A DNA stretch of 64,000 nucleotides, taken from Crotophaga sulcirostris. Taxonomy: Eukaryota > Chordata > Aves > Cuculiformes > Crotophagidae. The stretch is from the NCBI GenBank assembly GCA_013397455.1, contig VYZB01000382.1, positions 817,285 to 881,284 of the forward strand, in the 5' to 3' direction. The notes beneath the pieces are model-generated. The model made no database searches. It was given only the letters and a program-made list of their open reading frames with translations, and had not been told where the DNA came from. The position numbers and the translations under genes were made by a program. Positions 38,869 to 52,700 of this stretch are shown in pieces (within the stretch, counting starts at the first letter, position 1; the number at the start of each line of letters is the position of its first letter).

Positions 38869-38907
38869 GAAGAACCTCTGGTTCTTCATGAACCTCTGGT
38901 TCTTCAA
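38869..38907. repeat. Tandem 18-bp repeat, each unit a small hairpin
   Basis: Two adjacent 18-bp units start with gaacctctggttcttca (38872-38889 and 38890-38907) and differ only at the last base. Each unit is self-complementary. In the first, gaagaacc pairs with ggttcttc around a TCT loop (8-bp stem). The second has a 5-bp stem. It is probably a local duplication. No structured RNA family is recognised. Confidence 0.85.
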
Positions 38908-41210
38908 ATCTTGATGAACAGGACATATGCAAATGCTTCCCTTTTGAACCTAACGTTGTGACCGAGCCTATTGCAGCCTCAACTTGTTTCTACTCTCCTA
39001 CTCTGAAAAAGCAGCTGTAGTAAGTTTTACTTATACTTTGCTCATCCAGCAGTGTTTCATGAAGCCATTTGACCTGATGAGTTTGCTCGGTGAGCTCAAT
39101 TAGCCTGAGCAGAGGCCTTGGGAGATATTATCAGCCTGAAACCACAATGCTGGCAAACACTTAAGCATGTGTTTAAAGTCTTTTCCATTCAGCAGAACTT
39201 TGAGCTCATTTCTAATCTGCTGAATAGGGACACTTTCTTTAAATTAGGATAATTTTAATTTTGGAACTGTATATTTAGAAACCCAAAATAAAAGAGGAAA
39301 AAAAAAATCAAACAAGTTTTGTCTGCTTCTACTTGCTAGCTCCCTCAGGTCATTCCGCAAGAAATCTACTAAACTAAGAGGTGGTTGAGGTTTCATAGCA
39401 CAATGAAGAGAGAAATCTTAGTAAAGATAAGAAGAAAACAAACAGTGTTGAGCTGGTACTTCTCTTTGATTCGAAGCAAACTTTCTTAAGACAAGTCTGG
39501 CAATTTAGTTACCTTGTCCAGCTAATGGACAAAAGTGCAGCAATACAGCAATTTCTATGTATTTTCTTCTTTTTTATTTATACTACAGTATAAATTGCAT
39601 AATTTATGCTTTGCCAGATATCAAAGATCATGTCACACAGACAGCCCTTAGCTGAGGAAAACTGGCATCCGCTTGTCCAACTCCAGAAGTAAGAGAAAGT
39701 ATAAATAAAGCATAAATGATTAATTTAACCTTCCCTCCCTACCTCCCATTAACAGCTCAAGGACCCACAGCACACTATGCTCCTGTGATGTACCAGTGCG
39801 GTAGAGCCTTCAAGACTGTGGCTAACCCCTTTCCAAGTACAAACACCTGTAAAAACAAAATTAGCCCTGCCAATATGTCTAAGAAGAAATGCTTTCCAGT
39901 AGGTTATAGATATAATATTCACCCCATTCAGGGGAATCCAAACAAAACACAAATGTCTTATTGGGGCAAGAGGATATTAAGAATAATAGACAGATTATAT
40001 GATAGTTTATTGAAGGTAAAGGAAGAGACATTAGTCATAGTTTTGTTATAAAATGAGACTTAATCAAAGAGGAATGGGTTAGAGGTCATGTGTTCTATTT
40101 GTGCTATTATTATTTTTAAATCATTGAGACTTCCATGAGTGGCAAAAGAAATGATCCTGAACAGCGCCAAACAAGCCAGACCTCACTGGAGCACTTCAAG
40201 ATGAGCCAAGAGAATGTACCGCACAAGCCCTACTGGATGTATGCTAATCTTTTTTATGCCTTTTTAACAAGGGGCGGTTAGGATCTAGGATCTTCTTTTC
40301 CAGAGACGTTTGTCTCAATAAATCACCAGGCTGTCTGGGAAATGCTTAGGAATGTGTACAACCTAACTTCTCATGGAAACAACATTGTTCTTATATGCTG
40401 CTTCTTTTCCTTCCATTATCCATTTTTTAATTAATTAAGAGAACTCTGGTACATGTGTTCAATTTTTCTTCTAAGTTATTTTGCATGTTAACTTCCAGAT
40501 ACCTAGTTTGATGCTGAGGGGCCAGGGAGAGAGGCTTAAACCATTCTGTAACACTGAACATTATGTGATTTACTGTAGTAACTCTATAATTACATGGACA
40601 ATACATTTTTAAAAGTGCAACCATTACTGTGCCTATATATTTTGTATGCAGAACTACTAGCTTGCATGTTTAGGCCTTAGATATATAGTTCAGAATGAAA
40701 TCTTTAATATCTGAAAAAATTGAAATGTTTGTTTATAGGTGAAAAGTTTCTTTCTGCAATTAAAATATTAGGATACTATTTTTAATCTAAGTCCATACAT
40801 AAATTTACACCAGCAAATTGACATTTTAGAGCATTCAGATGAATTAAGGATATAATGCTATTGAAAATTGAGTATCTTTGTGAAATGACATTAACATTAA
40901 GCCATAAGAAAAAAAATAATTTGGTTTTTTTGGCACTAATTGAAGGCTAAGTTATTTAAAAATAAGAATTGTGCAAAGATCTTCAAATACTTGGTAGACA
41001 TCACCATTCATATTAGAACTAATTTTACAGAGGAGATACCTCTTATCATAAGAAAAAATATACAATGAAAGAAATCTTCAAGCACATTTACCTTAATTCC
41101 TTGCCCATGTACGATTTCCCCAGCAACATTTTAAAAGCATGTGCACAATTTGTAATGTTATGTGTTATTTCACTTACACAACTTCCACAGCTAAGCACAC
41201 TTAGAAGCAA

Positions 41211-41240
41211 TTTTCCACTATTTTCCACTTTTTCCACTAT
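41211..41240. repeat. Three-copy decamer minisatellite
   Basis: Three near-identical units of TTTTCCACTA type lie head to tail. The tract is short and has no evident function. Confidence 0.85.
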
Positions 41241-44200
41241 GTAACCTGTATTTTTCCTCTTCTGTTTTTATACTGCTACTCAAAATTACTTTCCAATACA
41301 GCATAATTTGGTGTCAGTCATTTTCAACTATCCAGACTCTTTCTGCTGCACCCACTTTATCTATTGGCTGACATTGCATCAAGAAAAATAAGGATACCAA
41401 GTTTACCTGCATTAGTTAGTTAATTTTAAATTAATTGTCTTTGCTCCCTTGGTTTTCTTTATATTCTAGATCAAGGTTGTTCAAGTTGTGTATATGTCTT
41501 ATATGGCATAGACTAAAGTCATCACACAACTGAGTGCCACAAGACACAAATCACCTACCCTGCAATGCTGAGGGGCAAAAGAGCTCCTGGACCACTTCAC
41601 ATGCAGGAGGCAACTGCATCCCTCCAGTCTTCCATGAAGGACCACTGGTCTCAGTTGGATGTCCAGGTCATCTTAGCCCACTGCACCAACTCAGCAGCAC
41701 TTTTAGCTCCATTTCCCCCAAGACTCTAAAGGCCCTTCTTTGTGGCAGCACTGTCTGATTACCAAACAAGTAACACAGCCTCACCTGGCAGTCACATGTT
41801 CATCCAGTGAACTTATGTGAAACCTTCAACCCATAAAAATTGTCAAACCTTTCTCACAGGACTCAGCAGAAAATGAAGTATTATGGTGGGTTTCCTCTTT
41901 TGCTCAGTGTTGTAAGAGTTTGGTGGATCAGCTAAGGACATAAGAAACAAGTTCAAAATCTTGTCATGTTTGAGAGGTTTTGACCCACCGTTGTTCCCTC
42001 TTTAATGAATCCAAGCTAGAGTCATGCTTAAAATGATAAGAACTATACTTTAAAAATACCTTTGCCTCAAAAACTTGCAGTTAAATGTTATATCATGAAA
42101 TAATAAAAGGGGATACCACATAACTTTTTTTCAGATTTTTTACAACCTTAGAACTGCATCTGTATCTATATATATGCATTTGTATATAACTGTATAGACA
42201 GTAGGTATATTTAAGAAAAATATATGAAAGCAGTATAGAAAAAAAAGGACAAGGGATTTTGAGGCAGAGACAGTGACTGAATAAAACAACTAGTGAGGTT
42301 CATAAAAATTTTGCCTTTTGGAAGGACTAACATTAAAAGTGAAACCAAAGAAACCATTCAGCAACAAAGAAAAAACTTTTGCCTTAGCGTCTTTGTTTCT
42401 TCAAACTATTATGTGTGTATAGTATTTCCATTGTGGTTTTATGAATGTGTGCATTACTTACAGACCATAAGTGGCAGTCTGGATACCAATATCTCAGGGC
42501 ATTTATTGACAGCGTATGTGCAATACTGCTGAAGGCCCATTGACCTCCTGTATGAGGTCTATGTGAGTTCACAGCTGTGACATTATAAAACTGGTAAAGC
42601 TTTAGGGAAATGTTTACACTCTTACAGGCAGCATCTGCCATTCTTAGTTCTATAATCGTTTCCCTGGCACTCCACTGAGGCCTAGGAACAGAGTCCAGAG
42701 AGTTGTGTAGTTGCAAGTGCTTTTTCTCGGCCCTCCAGATTATTGTTTTGACCTCTGTTTGGGAATATCAGCCTTTAGAAATTGGTTTCCTGGTAGGAGG
42801 ATAAGGATCTTTAAACCACTCCAGAAGTTTTGACAAGCACAAACAAGATCATTCATGGTCCACACCAAGCATGAGGTTTGTACCTGCGCAGCTGCACTGT
42901 CCCTTTCCTGCCTCCATCAACTGCAATCAGATTATCCTTGTGCTGCTCACATTTTTCTCACTCTTTGTTTCATCTTACCGTCAGCATTTTTAACAAGTTA
43001 TTCCCCTAAGAGGTACTTTTACTTGCCTTTTATACTAATATGAATGTTAGTGATGCAGCAAATTTTCTGAGTGATACTTATCTCCCCAATCAAGAAGGGA
43101 CAGGAAGCTTCAGCATAATACCATCTGGAAATGGCTAGGAGTTTCCTTTGGTTTGTCACCAGCTCCAGCATTTGAAGATGTAACACACCTCTGAGTGCAT
43201 TCACCTCTGTCCTGTGGGGACCAGCTGAAGTGCTTCCTGTCAGGGTATGGTATCAATAGCACTCTGAGGGGTCTCAGTGACCCCTATAGCCTGTGCTCAA
43301 GTGGACAAGCAGACAGATGATCACACATTTCTTCATCTTTTCAGTGTGTTTTTTCAGTACTACATATACATGGTATCATCTTTTGTCTTGCAGATCTAAA
43401 GGGACCAGAGCCCCTGAAGAACAACTTACAAGAGACCCTACTGTATGTGGCAGGAATCAACACAGAGAATCTGTAAAAAAGTCAATCAGTTATCAAGGGG
43501 GAGGAAAACCCAGAAAGAGTTTGGGATTTTTCTGGGTTTTTAATTTAATAAGCAGATTAGATAAGAAGTTGAAAGACCCTACCTCCACAGCGATAGAAAC
43601 ATTCCCATTTATAGGATATACATTCATAACAGTCATCTTAAAGTGAGCAATTGTTATTATTATTCCAATAATTTGAAAAATCAGTGCAACATTCTGGAGA
43701 TTTTCAATGTGTTCAGTCCATGTTGAACAGGTTTGAACTTTGAGGACAAGCTGTAAACTTCATTCAATGACTCAAGGATCATGAAAAGATTCAAATATCA
43801 AAAAGAAAGAATACAAAGACAAAAGAAAAAAAGTGTTAGGATTCACATCACTTCTAGTAAAGACTGACTACTAACAAACTCAGATCATAGATACAGTCTG
43901 CAAGCCAAAATCCTTGCTTTGCAGACTGCAGGCTACCATGGTTCACCCTTCAAAGAATACAGTAGATTTCCCAGTGCTTACAGCAAGCAGAGTAGGCTTG
44001 TCAAGACTACAAGCAGTTAATCTCATAGCCTCAGCCTCATCACAGTGCTGTTCAAAAATATGGAAAAGCATATGCAACTCTAAGTGTGACAACTTCTGAC
44101 TGAATTAAAGATGACAGATTTATTGGGTCTTATATTTGAGTAAGAGTAGTAGACAGAGAAATAACAGTTTAGGAGCCTGAGACTAGCCAATGGTCTATGA

Positions 44201-46142
44201 AACAAGTGTATTGCAGCATTTAACAGAAAGTAGCTTTTAATTACAGTGGCTAAGAGAAAGTATATAAAAATGTCAGCATGCATCACTGAATCACAAAATC
44301 ACATGGTTATCTGCTCGCTCCCATGACAGACTGTATATACATTATATGTTTATGCCCTGACAAAATCCACCCAAAACCCAGTGAACCACTGGTGAACTTC
44401 ACAGAGGCCCCACCTGGCTTAGCTCTGGAATTGGCTAAATCAACTCCCCTACAGGATCTGGAACCAATGTTTGAGGCTTGGACCTGTCTGTCTGAGAACT
44501 GCAGATATTTAAGAAGTAATTCATCATGTTTAATTTTCAGTTTTTCAAGTAATGTAACTTATGTTTCTTCCTGGGGAGGATTCAGTTTAATTGTGTAACT
44601 TCTCCAGCCTCATGACCAGACATATTATTTCCAGTGCCAAGGTCTACAACAAGGAGATGGAACACAGTCTAACTTGTTAATTCGTGTATGACTCAATTCA
44701 TAAATAGACAAAAGCTTGAAAAAAATGTTTGTATAACTGTACCCGATAAAATGTATTTGTAATTTCTCCTTTCATTATGTCATGTTATACACACTTAGCC
44801 CTTGCTCACATCTGCTAAATAAATCTTATTAGCTGGGGGTGTGTCTACTTATCAGTTTTGGAGGGACTGAAAAACTCTTAAATTCTTTACTAAAACCATG
44901 GCATTGCACGTTTGCCAAATATTGTAGATTCATTACAAACCTGAAGATACCCAAGCATAAGACATTTCTCTACTTTTTCCACCATCACCTATGGGTTGCT
45001 TTCAACTCCATTCCTCCTCCTCCTATATGCTCCTCTACTCCTTTAATCTCTTCCTCGTTCTTCCTTTCCCCATCAGAACAGGAATGTGTGAACATTTATC
45101 TGTGTCTTTGGTAACATGAACATTCTTGCCTTCTCTCTACAACAATTTTGTACCTCTTCTGAATACTATACAACACCTGAGGTTCAGGAGTACAACTGTT
45201 GTCTAAATGAAATGAAGAGCTGGAGGGAAATAAGTTAAAAGTACACAAGAAACCTTCCTGCTTTGCCACAGTCCCTCCTTGACCTGGCTGTCTGATATTT
45301 GTGAATGTTTTCAATCAGCTCTACTTTTTATTGTGACCGCCGACATTACACATTACCTAGCTTCAATTTTGCTTGGAGCAGCTATGCATCTGTGCACCAT
45401 AGTGTGCTGAAGCCTGAACATCTCTAATTAGGAACTTAACACCTCTAAAACATTCCATATGGACTCATCTCAGTTAGAGATTACTGCTATTTCCAGCATG
45501 ATTGTGGTAGGTTGAGAAAGCATCATTTCATGACCTGCGGCTTCAGGGTGCCTATCTTGTTTTTCAGCTTCCTCTGTCTACTGAGTGCTTCTTTTCATTT
45601 GATTACACCCATTTCTGCCCCTTCTTGTTGAGCACACTCTGGATATTTCTCTTTTAAAATGTTCCAAAGCACATAGTTTCTCCTCAATAACTTGAAAAAA
45701 ATTTTTTAAAAAAAGGGAAAAAAAGAATGCTATGGTTTCAAAAATGGATTTTTGAAAAAAATATGTATCTCGAATTAAAAATATAGAAATGGATTCATGC
45801 AGAGATTATGGCAGAAGGTGATTACAGTGCAAATGCTACACATCTTGATCTGGCCATGGCTCACATCTTCTGCCAGTGTTCCTCAGTTTTACATAGGTGT
45901 CCCACTCCCACTGTGTCACAGGCTAAGTGACAGCACCCACAGAGTTCACAGGTGGCAAAGAAAGAGTGACAAGGACAGGCTGCATGCGAGACTTCAGTGT
46001 GGCTCATGACCTCTTTCCTTCCAGGGGTTTGCAGAAGCAATCAAGCAAGACTTTGTGCACATACATCTGGAAAGCCATCTGCATATTACTTACTTTTCAT
46101 CCTGGGGTATAACCATAGGAATCGCTTACTGCTTTGGGGTGA

Positions 46143-46156
46143 CCACTAGAGGGAAA
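46143..46156 (+). promoter_or_regulatory. Candidate CTCF-like motif
   Basis: CCACTAGAGGGA matches 11 of the 12 positions of the CTCF core CCASYAGRKGGC, with A in place of the final C. It has the same orientation as the stronger site at 20220. The surrounding DNA is unremarkable. Confidence 0.3.
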
Positions 46157-48846
46157 TGTTGCTCTGTTAAGAAGACTGTTTTGGAATGTTTTTACTGCAT
46201 TTCTATCCATTTTTTAAATTTTATTATTAGAGGAAATATATAAAATATATGCTCTAACTTTCAATTATTTTTCTATGCTTTTAGCAAGAGAAAAAAAACA
46301 GACTTAAATATTCATTTTCTTAAAACAGATTTATGTGTTTAACTCAGTGCATATGAGAGTAAAACTATAATTAATCTCACTGTCCAAAATGCATCAATCT
46401 GTATTTTACATCTATGTAATGACTAAACAGCTTTTGTGATCCGATTTGGTTTGATGAAGGAATATAGGTTCAGTTATCCCTCTGTCTTCTGAATACAAAT
46501 GTTGAAACCAAAGAAATACTTTCCTTTCCTGTTTTCCCAGGTAAAAACACTATGGTCCCAGACCGAGAAAGATTTCCATTAATTAAATTACAGGTTTTTT
46601 GATTAAGTACTGTAGCCCCTTTCTCTAAATCATTAAGTAGTTAATTGAATCATACAACAATAATAAATCATACCGTGATGTTGCAGAGTATACAGTCATT
46701 AAGCACTTTGGAGTGCATGACTTCCTGATATGATGTGTCTACATTTTAAAATAAGCATATGCCTATATTCTCCTGTTGCTTGTGCACTGCAAGCACCTCC
46801 TGTTTGAGTGCCCAGAGTAGTGAGATGGATTGGCTAAACTCTACTGAAATGAATGGTCAGCAGTAAAGCATTCAGAGAACACTAATAATATGAGGCATCC
46901 CAGAAACAAGACGAAGACATTAACAAAAGAGTTCCTTCACATGAAACATGAAATACAATCAGGAGATTGTATTGCAATGTCTGTATAAATATTTTTTATG
47001 AGTGGTAAGTGCTAAGACTGCAGAGAAGTATGCGCTAATATTTGAGGCTTTTTTAAAAATATGATCTTAAAATTATCCAAGGTGTTTCATAAAGAGGAGA
47101 AGAAGCTCTTAAGAACAAACTAGTGTTCTTAAGACAACACTTCCACAGACAGCATTGAAATGCTTTAATCATGGCATAAAGAATGAATAAACCTAACATG
47201 GGAGTATATATTCAAAGGGCTTAAGGTTTATTGTTGCACGGTTTTAATACTTACTATACACATAATACTTTTCTAGTTTGGCCTTAAAAGTAAGATTGTG
47301 TGTTTGTTTTGTCAATCTCATCAGAGATTCATATATTTTCTGACCTCATTCAGACAACAATTCTAAACTGTCCTCCCACAAAATATTTCTGAGCTTGCCT
47401 AACGCTACAATAGAGCCTTCCCAGGTTATGTTACACCAAGTTACTGCCAGGTATAATGAGAAGTTTTTGAACGCAACATCCACAATTTATAAAAGCCCAG
47501 ATTTTATTTGTTGCAGTATTTGTTCCAGGTTCATCCAAGTTGCAACTGAAAATAATTTATGAAACTTCATGCTTACCAACACTAAGTAAATATTATAACA
47601 GACAATATTAAGTGTCCATCTCAATAACAACTAAGGTTAAATGATGGAAGCTATTTAGTTATTTCGTGTTATGAAAGAAGGTGGAGTTCTATTAAATTTG
47701 TTTTATATGATGAATAGTTCATATTTATTATTGGCTAAATATGGATGCAAAATAACAACCACATGATATTTCCATTGCTTCTCACCTTAAAAATGTTACT
47801 GCTTGTCTCTATAAATGCTTCAGTTTTAAGAATATGCAGTGTTAGCCAATCTTCTAGGAGAGATGGACTGAAAAGTTAAAAGTTAGCACAGGAATTCACC
47901 CATTTAATCAAAAGTGTTTTCTGGATGGTGCCTCCTCTGCTCTCCCTGCCCTGCCTCCATTAGGCTGCCAGGTCCAGGGGACAGTCAGACAGTCCTTTTC
48001 AAAAGATGAAATAAATCTGTTCTGCAGCATATTTGAGAAGTGTCAATACCTTGATTTTCATAGGCTTATTATTCACATTGCAGGTAGTTTCTGGAGAAAA
48101 TCATACTGAAATAAGTGGCTCCATCACAGCAGGGGGGTTGGTCTTTCATTTCCTGAGTTGGGAAATTAAATGCTTTTAGGCACTTACGTACCCTGGAGAC
48201 ACTTTTTACACAGTTCTGATGGGCAGAGTACAAACACTAAAATGGACAAACAGATTAAAAATAGTATTCCTAGTGTGTATTATTTAAACAGCTATAAGGA
48301 TAACAACTGCAATTTGTTCTACAATGAAACTATATTGTTACTAAACTTTTATTTTTATTGACGTCATTTATTGCTTGTATGAGTCTGATATATTAATATG
48401 AAGAAAAAAGCATCACTTTAGGCACAAATTCAGTAAAGGTTGTTTCTGATCTCATGCTCAGCTACAGAGACTGTATAGTTTGTAGCAAGAAATTTACACA
48501 TAATTAATATTCAAAAATTTGTATGAATAAAGACATTTAATATTCTGTATACATCTGGGAACTCTGGATTACAGGAAACATTTTGTTTATTCTTGGGGAA
48601 GAAAAGAGTCAATAAAGTATTACTCGGTGCATAAGTAAAATACGATAGACTGCTATATAGCAATAATATTGCAGAAAAAAAAAGATATGAATCTTCCGAT
48701 TCATGATACAACAGGCATTATCAGAAGCTGATGTGTTCAAACATGTTCAGACTTTCAGCCATACTGTTCCTTCCCACACATAATTCAGATTATCACTTCA
48801 AAATTTTTGCGTTCACACTCCAATTCGTAAGGAACTTTGTATGATA

Positions 48847-48888
48847 GGTTGACCCAGTCAGTCAACCAAACCATTTGATGGTTGGTTG
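48847..48888. repeat. Overlapping inverted repeats (two alternative hairpins)
   Basis: ggttgac (48847-48853) pairs with gtcaacc (48861-48867) around a 7-base loop. The right arm is shared with a second hairpin, in which caaccaaaccat (48863-48874) pairs with atggttggttg (48878-48888) around TTG with one bulged A. The two folds are mutually exclusive. It may be chance or a decayed terminal inverted repeat. No transposon body is seen. Confidence 0.6.
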
Positions 48889-49700
48889 CCATTACACGCA
48901 TATCTGCATAAGCAGACCTGGTCATGTTTTAACTATTGTTGGAAACTAAGTTAAACAACTGAGAATAAGCTGTAAATATGTTTTCTTTACAAGAAAACAC
49001 TCAAAAACTGAAGCTTTTTTTAACTAAGGATATTTGAAACAATGAAAATACACCATGCACAATATTAAATTATGCTACCTGATTTCCTATTGAAACTTCC
49101 AGTTTAAGTTTGATCCATCCAGCAAATTTCCTATAAGACAGTCATCATTATCTAAATGCCTAGTGGTAGGCAATACAAAATAAATTAAAACGTAATATCA
49201 TCACAGGGAATACTTGATCGTGTTTTCAGTGAGCTGTTCATATTACAAAAACCACATTTTTTCACTGCAGTTATAAAATGAGCTACTCCCAGCTCTTTTC
49301 CCTGGACATTCTAAAGCAACCATCTAGAACATGCTCTGAGACTGACAACTTCCTTCCATATATGGTTAACATTTCAATTTTCCCTAGACCATATTTGAAG
49401 ACTGTTATAAAATGTGTAGGGATCAAAATCCCTCCTTCTAAGCCAAAATGTTAAAGACCAAGTGCTTTAAAACATAAGATGACTGAATGCCAGGCAGATT
49501 ACTCACCTAAAAGTCCATGCAGATATACTCCGCAGACAAAATTTAAACTCTGTTTGGGTATGGCTGAGAGGCCAGAAGGAAATCTTTTACCTGGAAGGAG
49601 AAACACGCAGAGTGCACCTACCTTCTGTATATCCATTCATAAGGTCTCTGTCTGGATTTGAAGAAAGACGAATACATAAATCAGTTACAGAATCTAATAG

Positions 49701-49715
49701 AAAAAAAAAAAAAAA
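49701..49715. repeat. Poly-A run (A15)
   Basis: Fifteen consecutive A. Nothing upstream resembles a processed transcript or SINE, so it is treated as a simple homopolymer. Confidence 0.9.
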
Positions 49716-52700
49716 GAGCTGCCTAAAATTCTCAGGCCGAGAAAATCTAACATCTCATGTTATTTCAGTCTTCTCAATGAAAACCACTGTAGTGTAGATT
49801 ACATATGTACTAAAGCAAAGTATATCTTGCACATAGGAGTAACCGACAATTTCAGCAACTACACAGATGATTGGAAAAGTGATCTATCTTTCATAATGAC
49901 ACAGAATAGTATTAATTCACTTCAAGTTAGAGCTCTCACATTCAAGTTAAGACAATCTGAATGACAGATGAATCTATATTCCTGATTTGGGGGGGCTATG
50001 GTAACTAGACTTCATTCAAAATAGACATTTCTCAAACACATATATTAGACATTTCATACAAAAGTGGAAAGAACAGTAGTCTCCAGAAGACTTCTCTTTA
50101 GTGCACTTAACAGTTGTCCTTCATATGTTAAATGTATGACCATGAAGGAACTCAAGGCTAGTATAAACAGTCCTAGTGCTTCAGGAGAGGAATCACCATA
50201 ACTCTACAATCTGGACAAGCTGCAAGGATGGAGAAGTTCATCCAAAATCTCTCAAGAAAATGAATTATGAACAGCAAATATCATAGTCCTTGGATAGAAG
50301 ACTTTCAACTTATCTAGGAAGTGTCAGAAGTCACATCAGCGTTCTTCACTAGAAAACTTTCAGGTTCAATTTTCTTCAGTTCATTGGGACCAAAAGAATT
50401 TTTAGTCCCTGCACAATAGCAAGGAAATTTGTTCCAGGAGTTGAGAACAGAATCATAGAGGCAACCATTGTGTCCCAGTTACTGAGGACATAGAGTAATA
50501 TGGATCCTTCTTGTGCTTCTCAAGATCACAACAGAAACTTACAAAGTGCTCCCCTAAGCTACCTTTTGGCTGATGTTGATGACATACTTTGAACTTTGTT
50601 TTGCCAGCTACATGTCCAGCACTGTATAAAAACACAATCTGACAAACATAGCAGGAAGTTTCCTCTGAGTCACAATGTCCCCATGCAGGAGTTCTCCAAA
50701 CCTGATACATAACTTTAAAATCCTCACAGAGCTTGGGGCAAGGCAGTCATGCTACAGTGAACCTTAGAAACACACCCTGCTTTTCATAGACATCTCAAAA
50801 GCCTTCTTTGTGTTCCCATGGACCCAAAGCTCCTGAAGAAGACACAGTGCTGACATTTCTGCTCTTGCAGAGATCAATAATATCCGACTCCTAAATAGAA
50901 TTTACATTTGTCAGTATTCATATATCAGAACTGTATGTAAACAGTTTGCTTTTATCCAGTTCTGTTACGCATTAATATTTATGCAACAATAAATAGTATT
51001 CACCTAAGAACTATTGTACTGCATCTGATCTTCTCTCCATTGTGATCATTAGTACAGAAGGAGAGAGAGAAATATAAAAAACTCACTTGTGTAAGTCAGT
51101 TCTCTTCACCATTTCTTCTCCTGGCTTCTAGCAAACCTGAGCTCTGGATCATAATGGACAGTAATTTCTAGATGTTTCAATGTGTGTAATGGTCGCCAGT
51201 AAGCCCATCTTTCATCTAATTCCTTTTTGAGCTCTGTTATGGTTTTGACCACTGTATTATCATGTGACGTTGAATCTGATGGTTGGCTAGTTATACTAAT
51301 GTGTGAAAAGGATACTTTTGTCTAGTTTGAGATTTTGGCTTCATAAACTGTTCTTCTCTTACCATTCTGGTCGCTATTATCCATTGTTGCATCTCACACA
51401 GAGATACGGAAGTCATTTCACATGGATGCTATGTTAAGTCTACCTTACTTTCCTGTGCACACCAACAAAATCATTCTGATCTGACATATGCATTTTTTTA
51501 GTCATAACTGAGCCAAAACAAACTTGCTGATTTTCAGATTTCGGTGTGAGCTTCCAGGACCAGCAATTAAAAAGGCATCTTTAAACACATTCAATAAAAA
51601 AGATGCAAGAGAAAACAAATGTGGGCATCATAATCACATTTTTGCAAAGTATATATTACAGCTTAATTTTAAATATAGGTTTAGAGATTTATGGCATAAT
51701 TTTGAAAAGTGCAAAAGCATTTTAGGAGCAAAATTCCCAGTGATTTTCAATTAATTTATAATCCAAAATCAACCAGAAACTTTTGAATAACTTGCACATT
51801 GGTCCTCAAACTTGTATTGTAAAAACTTTGGGACCTTTTCAGCAGCAGGAAATTCTTCAACTGCTCTACTAAAAATAGACTTGAATTTATGCTGGAGGAA
51901 CTTTGCTCCTATTGACTCTTCTAAAACATGTCTAAATGTACCATATATTCACAAGAATGTTTAGACACTCATCTACTTTATATGTGTTCCATTACTCACA
52001 TATTACTGTTAAGTGTTAATGAACATTATATTAATCTCTCTCTTTGTATGTATATATTTGTATGTGTTATATATATTTCATACTCATACTCGATGAAAAC
52101 TGCAGTGTTTCCATCATATCAGCATATTCTTCTTAGGGATTTATGGTTATCAGAAATATAAGCATAGCCCTAACATTGTACATCTGCCCCTGTAAAACAG
52201 CACAGGCAGAGTGCCAAATACAGCTTTTGGAGAGAAGAGTTGTTCTTCTCAAAATGTTTCTGGGAGCCATTGTAAATATTGAGCCCTCAAAATGAAATGA
52301 AGCTCCAGAAAGTGACACAACTGCTGACGTACATCAGACTGTCTGACCACCCCCATCTGAGTGTTGCCCAGCAATTGTTGAGCTGCCCTGCTGCAGACGG
52401 ACTTGTGGGAACACACAATGCTGTTATAGAGTTTGCCTTGGGATTGATTGAACACTGTACTTCTTGATCACTATAAAGAGCATGACTAAGGTTTCTGTTA
52501 GTTATGAGTATTGATAGAATGAAATTAAAAACAAGAAATCCAGTGATCCACATAATTGACTTTAAGATATTAATATGTGGAATATGTAATGAACACAAAG
52601 ATACCCCCAACATCTTATGGGATACCTTGTTTGGGTCCTCAAGTGAGAAGACACACCAAAAAACTACTCTTGCTCCTTTTGGACTAAACCAAGCTTGGAA

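Larger units (their letters stand above)
36315..46139. other. Unique AT-rich noncoding DNA
   Basis: No gene is recognised. Small repeats at 38869-38907 and 41211-41240 are listed separately. Three octamer motifs fall within about 600 bases (38331-38338, 38718-38725, 38927-38934). Open frames (for example 42384-42716 minus, 43293-43646 plus, 44323-44598 plus) lack recognisable domains. Confidence 0.5.

Noticed and set aside
44283..44312. 'gaatcacaaaatcacatggtt' resembling a CR1 terminal repeat
   Set aside because: The rest of the CR1 3' end does not follow, so a match of about 20 bases is not enough.
49480..49716. Processed pseudogene or SINE ending in the A15 run
   Set aside because: No recognisable gene sequence, tRNA-like head or target-site duplication upstream of the A-run.
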